Positions 28,972-37,691 of a stretch of 64,000 bases of DNA are shown here, piece by piece. The position numbers were made by a program, and so were the translations under genes. Source of the DNA: Salegentibacter holothuriorum (GTDB taxonomy: Bacteria; Bacteroidota; Bacteroidia; Flavobacteriales; Flavobacteriaceae); NCBI RefSeq assembly GCF_900168045.1, contig NZ_FUYY01000006.1, positions 1 to 64,000 on the forward strand, read 5' to 3'. A model generated the notes under the pieces. It searched no databases. It was not told the DNA's origin and was given only the letters and a program-made list of their open reading frames with translations. Position 1 is the first letter of the stretch, and each line of letters begins with the position of its first letter.

Positions 28972-29092
28972 TGATGATTAATTATTGATTGAGTTTTTAA
29001 TTTTAGTTGGATTGAATATGAAAATAAGGTGAGATTGCCGGGCTCCTACATCGCTGGCGATGACGCTTAAGTTTAAGTTTATTTTATAGTGA

Positions 29093-30007
29093 TTATTCAC
29101 CCTGGTTTTCGGAAAACCTAGACTCAAGTATTTTACAGAGTCCTTTATGCTTATTTGGGTTTTGCTTCCTCAGTTTATTAATATTTTGCAATTTCCATCT
29201 TACTGCAGGAAATTGACTAAAATCATATATATTCCAATCTGGCTCACCTCTTTCTACACTCAGTAAAAAAGCTTTATCCTCACTGGTTAATAACGTATGT
29301 ATGGTTTGAACCAGGACTTCCCTGGTTTGCAAATAATCTGTATAATCAAATTCTTCGCTGGTCATTCCGGCAAACTGATTATCAAATGCCTTCCTTTGGT
29401 CTTTATATATAGGAAACAAAATTTCACCTATGGGACGATTGGAACTAATTAAATAAAAAATAAAACCCTTTTTAATTCCGGAAGTAAAACCCTCTGTATC
29501 GAGCATATATTTAATGTCGAATAAATCCCGGGGATGTTGCCGGTCTAAAGCTGCACAAATTTTCCCTCCAAATAAATGGCCTAATTCAACTAGTCTCATT
29601 TCTGTAAATACTTCAAAATCATCCTGTGCTTTAACACATAACTGTGAAATTTGAGGTTCGTTATAACAGCCCCTCTTTACTAAGTTTACCTCAATTTTTA
29701 CACTTGCCTCGCGGTGTGATATCAATAATTTAGCTTCTATTTCCAGGTGTTGAACCCTTAATTGCGTAAAAACTGTTTCTATATTCTTTTTTATTCGGGC
29801 AAGAGCATTATTTATAGCTATAATAGAAGTAGTCCTGTCTTGCAGAGGTAAATATGTTAGATCTATATCTACCGACAAGCGGGGCATATTTCTCACAAAT
29901 AGGTTAATAGCTGTACCTCCATGAAGTGCAAAACACGTTTCTTTCCCAACTTCTGGCAAAATTGTAAGCAAAAGCTTAACCTGGTTTTTATAGGTCTGGA
30001 TACTCAT
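29093..30007 (-). CDS. abiEii: AbiEii/AbiGii-family nucleotidyltransferase toxin
   Basis: This is the toxin of a type IV toxin-antitoxin / abortive-infection system. It is a DNA-polymerase-beta-fold nucleotidyltransferase that arrests growth, probably by modifying RNA. The 304 residues carry the four family motifs: HGGTAINLFVR (29-39), SVDIDLTY (45-52) with the metal aspartates D47 and D49, the VKIEVNLV strand, and HPRDLFDIKYM. The ORF overlaps the preceding antitoxin ORF by 20 bases, the usual AbiE arrangement. It stands inside the polysaccharide locus between wzc and wzi. The active motifs are intact, so it is probably functional. Confidence 0.88.
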   Translation of the reverse strand: MSIQTYKNQVKLLLTILPEVGKETCFALHGGTAINLFVRNMPRLSVDIDLTYLPLQDRTTSIIAINNALARIKKNIETVFTQLRVQHLEIEAKLLISHREASVKIEVNLVKRGCYNEPQISQLCVKAQDDFEVFTEMRLVELGHLFGGKICAALDRQHPRDLFDIKYMLDTEGFTSGIKKGFIFYLISSNRPIGEILFPIYKDQRKAFDNQFAGMTSEEFDYTDYLQTREVLVQTIHTLLTSEDKAFLLSVERGEPDWNIYDFSQFPAVRWKLQNINKLRKQNPNKHKGLCKILESRFSENQGE

Positions 30008-30773
30008 TTTTCTCCATTTCTCGGGGAACGGTTAACTTGTATTTTTTAATGTAAATCCCATTTTTAACTAAGCTTCTGTTCCCTTTTCCTAAATCAATAT
30101 TCTCCACATTTAAATATTTAAACCAGGCATGTCCTGATTTTTCAGCAAGATATAGGAATAAACGTTTTACTTTTACAGAGGTGCATAGTTCTAATAATTG
30201 CTGGGTCTTTTGGGGATGCAGGTTATTGAGGCCCTGCATTATTTGAAAACATTCCATCAAATCCTGGGATTGCGGTGCCAGAAATAGACATTCTATTATT
30301 GCCCTGGCAGGTGATGAAATTTTTAGATCAAAATTTTCTTTTTTTTCAGTTAATATCATTCCCACATCTGCAGGAAGAAAAGAGGAAGTGTAATAGTTTA
30401 TTTTAACTCCCCAATCATAATTTACAAACCAGACTGGTAAACTTTCTTTTGCATTCCCAAATAAATAAATTTCTTTTTCGGAAAAATCTAAAAAATGAAT
30501 TCTACCCTGAATGGACAAAGCTGTCTTAGCTCCAGGATGTATACTTAAATTTAACTGCTGTTGCAAACTATAAATTGCACCCAAATAATCTATCTGATCA
30601 TTTGCTCTAATCATTGCTCCGGTGCCAATAGAGAACAACCACTGACTGTTCCGGTATTTCCTGAGTAATTCGGGGCTGTATCCCTGTTCTGATAGCCAGT
30701 TACTCGTTAATACCACGCCCGGGGGCTGAAGCCCCAATAACTTGTTTATTTTAGATGGTTTATTAGTACTCAT
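29988..30773 (-). CDS. abiEi: AbiEi-family antitoxin / transcriptional repressor
   Basis: This is the cognate antitoxin of the downstream AbiEii toxin. Its 261 residues have the two-part layout of AbiEi: an N-terminal winged-helix stretch (VVLTSNWLSEQGYSPELLRKYRNSQWLFSIGTGAM, about 20-55) and a longer C-terminal domain (SSPARAIIECLFLAP). In studied AbiE systems AbiEi neutralises the toxin indirectly and represses its own operon by binding inverted repeats. A matching inverted repeat flanks this start codon. The overlap with the toxin ORF implies coupled translation. Confidence 0.85.
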   Translation of the reverse strand: MSTNKPSKINKLLGLQPPGVVLTSNWLSEQGYSPELLRKYRNSQWLFSIGTGAMIRANDQIDYLGAIYSLQQQLNLSIHPGAKTALSIQGRIHFLDFSEKEIYLFGNAKESLPVWFVNYDWGVKINYYTSSFLPADVGMILTEKKENFDLKISSPARAIIECLFLAPQSQDLMECFQIMQGLNNLHPQKTQQLLELCTSVKVKRLFLYLAEKSGHAWFKYLNVENIDLGKGNRSLVKNGIYIKKYKLTVPREMEKNEYPDL

Positions 30774-30801
30774 AGTTCATTTAAAAGCACTAAAATAAAC
30801 A
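30743..30801. promoter_or_regulatory. Candidate AbiEi operator: inverted repeat around the abiEi start
   Basis: TGTTTATTTTAG (30743-30754) and CTAAAATAAACA (30790-30801) are perfect 12-bp inverted copies, 35 bases apart, on either side of the abiEi start codon (30771-30773). The position suits autorepression by AbiEi. Confidence 0.45.
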
Positions 30802-31346
30802 AACAAGCTGATAATGTTTAATATAATTTGAATTTATGAACTCTAAGTACGATTAAAAACTTTAAAACAAATCTAAAACCCAAATCACAAAACAATAAAC
30901 CCAAAACAAAAAGATTGCCGCGGCATCTATTTCCCTGCGTTCAATTGATTTCTCGCAATGACGCTGCAATTAAAATCCAGTGTCACACTGAGCCCGAGGC
31001 GATAACCGAAGGAAAAGTCGAAGTGCTTGATAATAATTCAAACCTCATTATACAGTATACACTTTACAATATACATTCAAGAAACGACTGACGCAATCTT
31101 TTAATTTCTAAGATTACTTCTAATTGAATATTATCTCAAAAGGAAAACTCAAATCCTAAAGATTGCCGCGCTCCTTCGTCGCTCGCAATGACGGTGTATT
31201 TTAGATCATTTCTGCCCGTCATTGCGAAGGAGGTACGACTGAAGCAATCTGTTCTTGATACTTTGAAATCAAGTCGAAAGATTGCCGCGTTATTAATCTC
31301 CCTTCGGTCAATTAATAACTCGCAATGACAGAAAGGAAATAACTAC
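30802..31346. repeat. Type A repeat cluster between wzc and abiEi
   Basis: No gene is supported. At least four type A elements occur: GATTGCCGCGGCATC..CTCGCAATGACG (30912-30963), a short unit near 31160-31193, an inverted-orientation unit CGTCATTGCGAAGGAGG (31217-31251), and GATTGCCGCGTTATT..CTCGCAATGAC (31280-31330). The last has inner arms GTTATTAAT / ATTAATAAC. Confidence 0.8.
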
Positions 31347-33746
31347 TTAATAAACTGCGGCTTTATTTAAAAGGCGTGTTAGAAAAGATTTCTTTTCTTC
31401 ACCATACGCATAACCGTATTTATTACCATAACCAAAATTCGCCCATTTTACATCATTCAGTACAAAATTAAGATCTTTGAATTTCCCGTCTCTTTTCGAG
31501 TCTACTGCGAATTGCAATAGTTTCTTTTCGGTATGGCCGGCCCTTACCACATATAGCGTAAGATCTGCCCATTTATTGATAAGGAAGGTATCGGTTACCA
31601 ATAAAGAAGGAGCGGTATCAACAATTACATAATCATACATTTGTTCCAACTCCTTAAACATTTCGCCGGTTTTCGGTCTTCTCCAGAGTTCAGATGGATT
31701 TGGCGGAATTGTTCCAGATGGTAAAAGCTGCAAATTAGGGTTTTCAGTATTAGATTCTCTAATTAAGTCTTTAAGTTTGAGCTCGTCGTTGGCCAGGTAA
31801 TCGCTTACCCCAATATGTGACCGGGCATCTTTTTCAAACCTCTGTAATTGAGGATTTCTAAGATCAGCCCCTACGATTAGTACTTTTTTATTTGTATTTG
31901 CCAGGGTTGCAGCCAGGTTAAAAGAAACCAGGGTTTTACCTTCACCTTTTACTGTGGAAGTTACAAAGATGGTATTCCCAGTATCCTTATCTGCCGTATT
32001 TACAATAAGGTATTGCAAGTTGGTATGCAAAATCCTAAAAGCTTCGGCAAGTACACTACGGTCGTTCTTTAAGACCATTTCATTTTTCTTCTTCTCCACC
32101 CGTGGAATTTCTCCTACCACGGGAATTTCTTTCGCTTGCTGTTCAAGATCTTCTCTACTTCTAACCTTGTTGTTAAGTAACCCTCTTAAATAAATGATGA
32201 GGAAAGGAATTAAAAGCCCTAGGATAAGCGATGCTAATAAAATTATTTTGGATTTTGGCGAAACCGGGGTATTACTGCTATAAGCATCATCTACAATTTT
32301 TGCCTTAGGCGCCGTTACTGCAAGAGATAAAGAATTTTCTTCCCGCTTTTCGAGTAAGAACAAATAAAGAGCTTCTTTAATATTCTGTTGTCTTTCTATC
32401 CCGCGATATTGTCTTTCCTTTGAGGGGACCGAAGATATTTGTGAACCAATAACAGCCATCTGCCGATCCAGATCTTTTTGAGCGATCCTGAAATTATTTC
32501 GCATCCGTTCCAAACTCTGTAAAACATTGGCGCGCATTTGCTCAATTTGCGAATTAAGTCTTAATACTACCGGGTTCTCTTCGGTTGAACCGCTTAAAAC
32601 CCTGTTGCGTTCAAGAACAAGGGTGTTATATTCTCCAATAAGTTCGTTGACTCCAGATTCCTGGATACCTAAGTTTGCCGGTAAAAGATCAGAATTACTT
32701 CCTGTTTCCAGGTAAGTGATCATTGCATTGGCTAGTTCCAGTTGAGTTCCTACCTCTTGCTGGCGTTTTTTATAATCACTCGCATTTTCAATAAACATTT
32801 CAGATTCAGCCTCTATATTGGTAAGCTGGTTAGCCTCCTTGAACTCTTCTTTACCTACCTCTACCGAATCCAGTTCCTGGTTAATGATAGCAAGCCTTTC
32901 ATCTATAAATTCAGCGGTATTAGTGGCTACGAGGTTTTTATCCTGAATAGCCTGTTGATTATATTCCAGAATTAACTGGTCCAGAATATCCTGTGCCTTT
33001 TCCCTTACAGGATCTACCAGGCTTAACTCAAGCAAGCTCGAATTCTTATCGGTTAAATTAATTTGAACAGCTGCCCGGTATTTTCCCACAACTGATTCTA
33101 AAGGACTAAAGCGTACTCCAATTTTTCCTGCATCCTCTTCCAGGCTTACCCCTGTTTTTTCTATTGTGACAGTAGCAAAATCTATAGTTACAGGGGCTCC
33201 AAATTTCCCTTCAATTACTTCTTCGGTTTCCGTATTAACAAGCTGAAATTTCTCTTCAGATTTTGGAACTATATAAAAAGTATTTCCCAATTCTTCTTGA
33301 ATAGTTTTCTCTAAATTCTCTTCATCTAACTGAAGCGCCACCACTTCAAAAGGAGTTTTAGAATAAAGCTCTTTGGTTTTTACAGTTCCCTCTTCAAAAT
33401 AAGTAATATTAAGGTTTAGTGCCTTAATAGTCTGGGTCATTAGAGTTTTAGACTTTAATATGCCTATTTCATTTTCGATACTACTCGCGCCCATTCCGCC
33501 TAACAGACCAAGATCGGCAAAAGCCGCCATTTCAGAAGATGGTCCTTTACTCTTTTCATCTTTAATAATAATACTCGCGGTAGTGCTATATTCTGCTGTA
33601 GAATATTTTAAATAAATAAAACCAATGAGTAAGCTAAGGATTACACCAATAACAAACCATGGCCAGTAACGTAAGTATTTTTCAACTTCATCCCTTAAGT
33701 TGATTTCTTCTTCCTGTGGACGATTTGGGGTAGATTGTTGAGACAT
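31347..33746 (-). CDS. Wzc-like polysaccharide co-polymerase / tyrosine autokinase
   Basis: This inner-membrane protein controls chain length and export of Wzy-type polysaccharides. Its 799 residues have a Wzz domain flanked by two membrane helices (about 32-50 and 505-525) and a long periplasmic coiled-coil (about 255-450). A cytoplasmic BY-kinase domain follows, with Walker A TSTVKGEGKTLVSFNLA, Walker A' VLIVGADLRNP, and Walker B VIVDTAPSLL. The C-terminus is a tyrosine cluster (FGYGNKYGYAYGEE) for autophosphorylation. It starts 6 bases after the wza stop, so they are cotranscribed. No phosphatase gene (Wzb) is in the window. Confidence 0.93.
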   Translation of the reverse strand: MSQQSTPNRPQEEEINLRDEVEKYLRYWPWFVIGVILSLLIGFIYLKYSTAEYSTTASIIIKDEKSKGPSSEMAAFADLGLLGGMGASSIENEIGILKSKTLMTQTIKALNLNITYFEEGTVKTKELYSKTPFEVVALQLDEENLEKTIQEELGNTFYIVPKSEEKFQLVNTETEEVIEGKFGAPVTIDFATVTIEKTGVSLEEDAGKIGVRFSPLESVVGKYRAAVQINLTDKNSSLLELSLVDPVREKAQDILDQLILEYNQQAIQDKNLVATNTAEFIDERLAIINQELDSVEVGKEEFKEANQLTNIEAESEMFIENASDYKKRQQEVGTQLELANAMITYLETGSNSDLLPANLGIQESGVNELIGEYNTLVLERNRVLSGSTEENPVVLRLNSQIEQMRANVLQSLERMRNNFRIAQKDLDRQMAVIGSQISSVPSKERQYRGIERQQNIKEALYLFLLEKREENSLSLAVTAPKAKIVDDAYSSNTPVSPKSKIILLASLILGLLIPFLIIYLRGLLNNKVRSREDLEQQAKEIPVVGEIPRVEKKKNEMVLKNDRSVLAEAFRILHTNLQYLIVNTADKDTGNTIFVTSTVKGEGKTLVSFNLAATLANTNKKVLIVGADLRNPQLQRFEKDARSHIGVSDYLANDELKLKDLIRESNTENPNLQLLPSGTIPPNPSELWRRPKTGEMFKELEQMYDYVIVDTAPSLLVTDTFLINKWADLTLYVVRAGHTEKKLLQFAVDSKRDGKFKDLNFVLNDVKWANFGYGNKYGYAYGEEKKSFLTRLLNKAAVY

Positions 33747-33752
33747 AAATTC

Positions 33753-34553
33753 TTATCTTGTTAAAAGGACTGCCACAGAAACTAATACTGAGGCTATTGA
33801 AATATAAACTCCGGCATTCCGGTTATAACTTGCACTTTGACGTTGCGGTGCGTTAGGCTCTACATAAACCACATCGTTTTGTTGTAAATAATAATAAGGA
33901 GAATTAATAACATTAGCATCTCCAAGATCCAGATAAGCATGGGTAGTCACACCGTTTTCTTCGCGCATCACCAAAATATTATCCCTCTTTCCATATATGC
34001 TCAAATCCCCGGCCATCCCAAGGGCCTGGGATAAGGTAAAATAGGCATCCTGAACATCAAAAGTTCCGGGCCGATTTACTTCCCCTAAAACACTAATTTG
34101 AAAATTAACCAGTCTTACATTTACAATAGGATCCTGTACATATCTTCTTATTTTTTCTTTTAGATTAGCAGCTAATTCCTGCTGACTAAGTCCCTCTACC
34201 GCTACCTGGCCCAGGATAGGAAAATCAATTTTACCATTCTCTTCTACCAGGTAAGTTTGTAATTGCTGGCGTCCTACAGGACTAAGCCCTCCAATTTCTC
34301 CACCTTGAGAAACACCAATTACCGGAAGGTTAAATGGTAAAGCGGCAGTTTGTTCCGGTGCGGAAACGCTAATGGTAAGTAGATCATTAGGTTTAATTTT
34401 TAAACTGTTTTCTCTTTGTTTATCTATTCGGGCTTCGGCTTCTTCCAATCCCTGGAAGTAAACGATCTCCTGCCTTGAAACGCAGGAAGAAGCAAGACTA
34501 ATAAGCAGCAAACCTATTACAGATAATTTAAAAAATTGGGGCAATTTCTTCAT
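33753..34553 (-). CDS. Wza-like polysaccharide export outer-membrane lipoprotein
   Basis: This forms the outer-membrane export channel for capsular or exopolysaccharide. The 266 residues from ATG 34553 begin with a lipoprotein signal (LLLISLASSC). A Poly_export domain follows (NDLLTISVSAPEQTAALPFN, FPILGQVAVEGLSQQEL), then a SLBB domain (FQISVLGEVNRPGTFDV, LSQALGMAGDL). A C-terminal hydrophobic helix (VYISIASVLVSVAVLL) fits the membrane-spanning segment of Wza. The longer ORF start at 34571 would precede the signal peptide. It forms an operon with the downstream wzc. Confidence 0.92.
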   Translation of the reverse strand: MKKLPQFFKLSVIGLLLISLASSCVSRQEIVYFQGLEEAEARIDKQRENSLKIKPNDLLTISVSAPEQTAALPFNLPVIGVSQGGEIGGLSPVGRQQLQTYLVEENGKIDFPILGQVAVEGLSQQELAANLKEKIRRYVQDPIVNVRLVNFQISVLGEVNRPGTFDVQDAYFTLSQALGMAGDLSIYGKRDNILVMREENGVTTHAYLDLGDANVINSPYYYLQQNDVVYVEPNAPQRQSASYNRNAGVYISIASVLVSVAVLLTR

Positions 34554-34568
34554 TTTTGAAAATTTGTG

Positions 34569-34576
34569 CAAATATA
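34569..34576 (-). promoter_or_regulatory. -7 box for the wza-wzc operon
   Basis: The minus strand reads TATATTTG, matching TAnnTTTG, 16 bases upstream of the wza ATG at 34553. No -33 TTG is clear. It would separate wza-wzc transcription from the glycosyltransferase block. Confidence 0.4.
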
Positions 34577-35168
34577 TTGATTTATGTTAATTTTTACTTA
34601 AAAAAGTCCATAGACTTTGGTCGTTGGCCGTCATTGCGAAAGAGGTACGATTGAAGCAATCTCTTCTTAAGACTTTGATATCATTCAAAAGATTGCCGCG
34701 TCATCTATTTCCTTGCAGTCAATAGATTCCTCGCAATGACGAGGCATTCCGGGTTCTAACGTCATTGCGAAGAAGGTACGACTGAAGCAATCTTTTCTTC
34801 GTAGCTCAAACCTCATTATACATTCAAACAGTTGTCACCCCTATTAAACTTATCGTCAACCTGAACTTGTTTCAGGTTCTAACATGATAGATCCTGAAAC
34901 AAGTTCAGGATGACGTACTACCCTGCAAACAAAAGATTGCCGCGTCGTTAATTTCCCTTCGGTCAATACACTTCTCGCAATGACGAGGATCAAATAAAAT
35001 TATGATTGCGAAGGATCCCGAAGTATCGGGAGACTGAAGCAATCTGTTCTTGAGACTTTGAAATCAATTCGAAAGATTGCCGCGTCCGGCTATCGCCGTC
35101 CTCGCAATGACGATACGAATGAAATATTGCGTCAATTCAAAGGAGATATGACCGACGCAATCCGTCTA
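34577..35168. repeat. Type A/B repeat cluster upstream of wza
   Basis: No gene is supported in these 590 bases. Type A units in both orientations occur near 34629-34664, 34691-34741 (inner arms ATCTATT / AATAGAT), 34761-34797, 34938-34985, 35003-35043 and 35073-35112. A type B pair (CCTGAACTTGTTTCAGG and its inverse) lies at 34857-34914. This is the densest repeat cluster in the window, and it splits the glycan locus into two transcription blocks. Confidence 0.8.
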
Positions 35169-36347
35169 CTAATTCTCTACCGTTTCCTTTTGTTGCCTTA
35201 CAATTTTAATACCTTTTGGCCTGCCATATACCATGGTTCTTTGTTGCGACTTTCTTTTTAGTCCGGCAAAAGCAATTGCTACTACCACAAAAATCCCAAG
35301 CATAGCTAAACTCATCCCGATACTTTTTAGATCCCGACTTACCATCATATATATAATAATTATAACTAGGTTTAATCCTCCAAGTATAAAACTGGCCTTT
35401 TTATGACTTAGACCATTATCCAGCAATACATGGTGCATATGATTGCGATCGGCTTCAAAAGGGGTTTTTCCATTTTTTAAACGAATACAAATCACCCTAA
35501 GCGTATCAAAAATGGGGATAAATAAAACAGCTAAAGCAAATAACAATCTGTTTTCGGGCACAAAACCTTCTCTCATTAGGGATTCAGAAGGCTGCATTAC
35601 CAGGATCTTCAAACTTAGAAAAGCGATCATAAATCCAATGACCAGGCTTCCACCGTCTCCCATAAACATCTTCCTGCGCCCTCTGGAGAAATTAAATCTT
35701 AAAAAAGCACCAAGGATTCCTGCTACTGTCAGGCTTATGAGCACAAAATAAGGATGCCCCGTAGCATAGAATACCGCCGCGTAAGTAAGCGAGATCACGA
35801 TCCCGGCAATTCCTGCCAGCCCGTCTATCCCGTCTATCAGGTTATAAGCATTTATAAGCGCCACAACTATCAGGACTTTTAATCCATATCCCAGTACCAT
35901 TGGGATCTCAGCTATCCCTAAAAAGCCATGCAAACTGGTAAGCTGTAGTTCCGGTGAGAAAATAATAAATGCCGCAGCAAAAAGCTGACTCACAAACTTA
36001 AGTTTAGCGGAAGAGATAATCAGGTCATCCTTAAGTCCAGCCATAAATAAAAAGGTAAGCCCTATTATTAGATGATTCCCGGTGGGTGAGTTACGCAAGG
36101 CCTGCAGGATGCTTATCACCAGGATAAGCACCAGGAAGAAGGCTACCCCTCCAAATGGCGGAATCGCTTGCTGGTGCGAACTACGTTCATTCACCTCCTT
36201 GACCAATGCCTTTTCCCTGCTCACCAATAATACCTTTGGCGTGAAATACCAGGTAAGTACAAAAGCCAGAAAAAATACACCTCCTGCAAAAATTAGATAA
36301 TACCGGTGAAATAGGTCCAATAAAATGTCCTGATCCAGAATGTTCAT
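35169..36347 (-). CDS. WecA/MraY-family undecaprenyl-phosphate sugar-1-phosphate transferase
   Basis: This polytopic enzyme probably loads the first sugar phosphate (GlcNAc-1-P or a relative) onto undecaprenyl phosphate. Its 392 residues have about ten membrane helices and the family motifs: FMAGLKDDLI (the DD pair), NAYNLIDGIDGLAG, FMGDGGSLVIGF and ADRNHMHHVLLDNGLSH. It is the only initiating transferase in the locus, with no WbaP-type enzyme present, so it probably starts the repeat unit. It is separated from the glycosyltransferases upstream by a 264-base gap without recognisable features. Confidence 0.9.
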   Translation of the reverse strand: MNILDQDILLDLFHRYYLIFAGGVFFLAFVLTWYFTPKVLLVSREKALVKEVNERSSHQQAIPPFGGVAFFLVLILVISILQALRNSPTGNHLIIGLTFLFMAGLKDDLIISSAKLKFVSQLFAAAFIIFSPELQLTSLHGFLGIAEIPMVLGYGLKVLIVVALINAYNLIDGIDGLAGIAGIVISLTYAAVFYATGHPYFVLISLTVAGILGAFLRFNFSRGRRKMFMGDGGSLVIGFMIAFLSLKILVMQPSESLMREGFVPENRLLFALAVLFIPIFDTLRVICIRLKNGKTPFEADRNHMHHVLLDNGLSHKKASFILGGLNLVIIIIYMMVSRDLKSIGMSLAMLGIFVVVAIAFAGLKRKSQQRTMVYGRPKGIKIVRQQKETVEN

Positions 36348-36611
36348 AATTTAAGATTTTGGTTAGTAATTAGAGACCTGTAGGGAGATCTTGAAATATG
36401 ATCGATTGGGTTGTTATATTGGTAAATTGTCTGATTAAACAATTTTAATTTTTATGATGGACAAGACTTGTCGTTAGAGATTTTTAATTATGGATGGCTT
36501 CCCACTCTTGCTAAAGAGAAGGTCGGTTAATTATACTGATTCATATGAGTATGATATTTTATTTAATATTTAGACTCAGTACAGTTCAAAAATCTCACAT
36601 ACAATAAAGAC

Positions 36612-37691
36612 TTATATAAATAGTCTGGCATAAGCATTAGCTACCTTCACCCACATATATTCCTCCTTTGCCATGTCTGACATTTTCTCTCCAACTTCTT
36701 TCAATGGTAGACTTTCCAATTTACTTAAAGCAGAAACTAAAGAATCTTTATCCTCAAAATAAAGCGCTTGATTTTTTGTACTCTCACGATTATAATTAAT
36801 TCCATAAGCTAAAATGGGAAGCCCTAAATACATAGCTTCTACAAGAGATGGATTTGTGCCGCCGGCACTATGTCCATGTACATAAAGCAAACAATTTGAT
36901 CGAATCTCGTTAAGTTTTCTTTGATCGTAAATTGGATCTAATAGAAAAATATTTTGAACATTATCATATTCTGCCTTCAATCTACTGGAATAATCACTAT
37001 TCTCCCAGTTACCAATTATAACAAGGTTCAATTTACCAGATTTTGAGAATGCCTTCAGAATCAATTCTATGTTATTTTCCGGTTCTATCCTGCATACCTT
37101 AAAGGCATATGGTTCTTTTAAAAAGGGAAATTTTAAGAATGTATCTGAAGAAATATTTTCAGATCGAGTATGGTCACCACCGTAAGCAATGAGTTGAGCA
37201 TTTTTTTTATAGGACTTTTTTACATGGTCCTGTATCACTTTATTATCGGCAATAACCTCATCAGCATATCGTACCGCCAGCTTTTCAGAAAATTTCAAGA
37301 ATTTCCGGGCGAACTTTCCCCATTTGTCCCTTTTCCATTCCAGACCATCAATATTGACCACAATTTTTTTCCGAGTAATTAATTTTACAAATGGTAGGAT
37401 AACACAACCTGAAACTCCCAGGATTAGTAACCTATCGGCTTTTCTTACTGAATACAAAATACTCCAGATGTCATAGGGAATACTCTGTATACCATTGGCA
37501 TTTAGCGGTAAATACTTTAAAGTAGCTTTTTCATGAGCAACAGGACCTTCCGGGTAGGCTTTTTTACTGCAGTAAACCAAAATATCAAATTCGTCTCCTT
37601 TCTGGTTCACAAAATGTTCTGCCAGGGTTTCAAACCCCCCATATTTTGCAGGCAAACCAACTGTGCCTACTATTGCAACTTTTTTACGCAT
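36612..37691 (-). CDS. Glycosyltransferase with DUF1972 N-domain (rhamnosyltransferase-like)
   Basis: This is a two-domain GT-B enzyme of 359 residues. The N-terminus (VGLPAKYGGFETLAEHFV) is the DUF1972 signature found in bacterial rhamnosyltransferases such as the Cps2T/WchF group. The C-terminal half has the nucleotide-sugar-binding pattern (CRIEPENNIELILKAF, HSAGGTNPSLVEAMYLGLPI). With dTDP-rhamnose genes in the same locus, rhamnosyl transfer is a reasonable inference. Its start overlaps the preceding ORF by 8 bases. Confidence 0.82.
   Translation of the reverse strand: MRKKVAIVGTVGLPAKYGGFETLAEHFVNQKGDEFDILVYCSKKAYPEGPVAHEKATLKYLPLNANGIQSIPYDIWSILYSVRKADRLLILGVSGCVILPFVKLITRKKIVVNIDGLEWKRDKWGKFARKFLKFSEKLAVRYADEVIADNKVIQDHVKKSYKKNAQLIAYGGDHTRSENISSDTFLKFPFLKEPYAFKVCRIEPENNIELILKAFSKSGKLNLVIIGNWENSDYSSRLKAEYDNVQNIFLLDPIYDQRKLNEIRSNCLLYVHGHSAGGTNPSLVEAMYLGLPILAYGINYNRESTKNQALYFEDKDSLVSALSKLESLPLKEVGEKMSDMAKEEYMWVKVANAYARLFI

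Noticed and set aside
29093-30773. Insertion sequence carrying the AbiE genes
   Set aside because: No transposase, terminal inverted repeat pair or target-site duplication could be found around the pair.
34577-35168. Possible CRISPR array
   Set aside because: The repeated units differ in orientation, spacing and interior sequence and are individually palindromic. There is no regular repeat-spacer pattern and no cas gene nearby.
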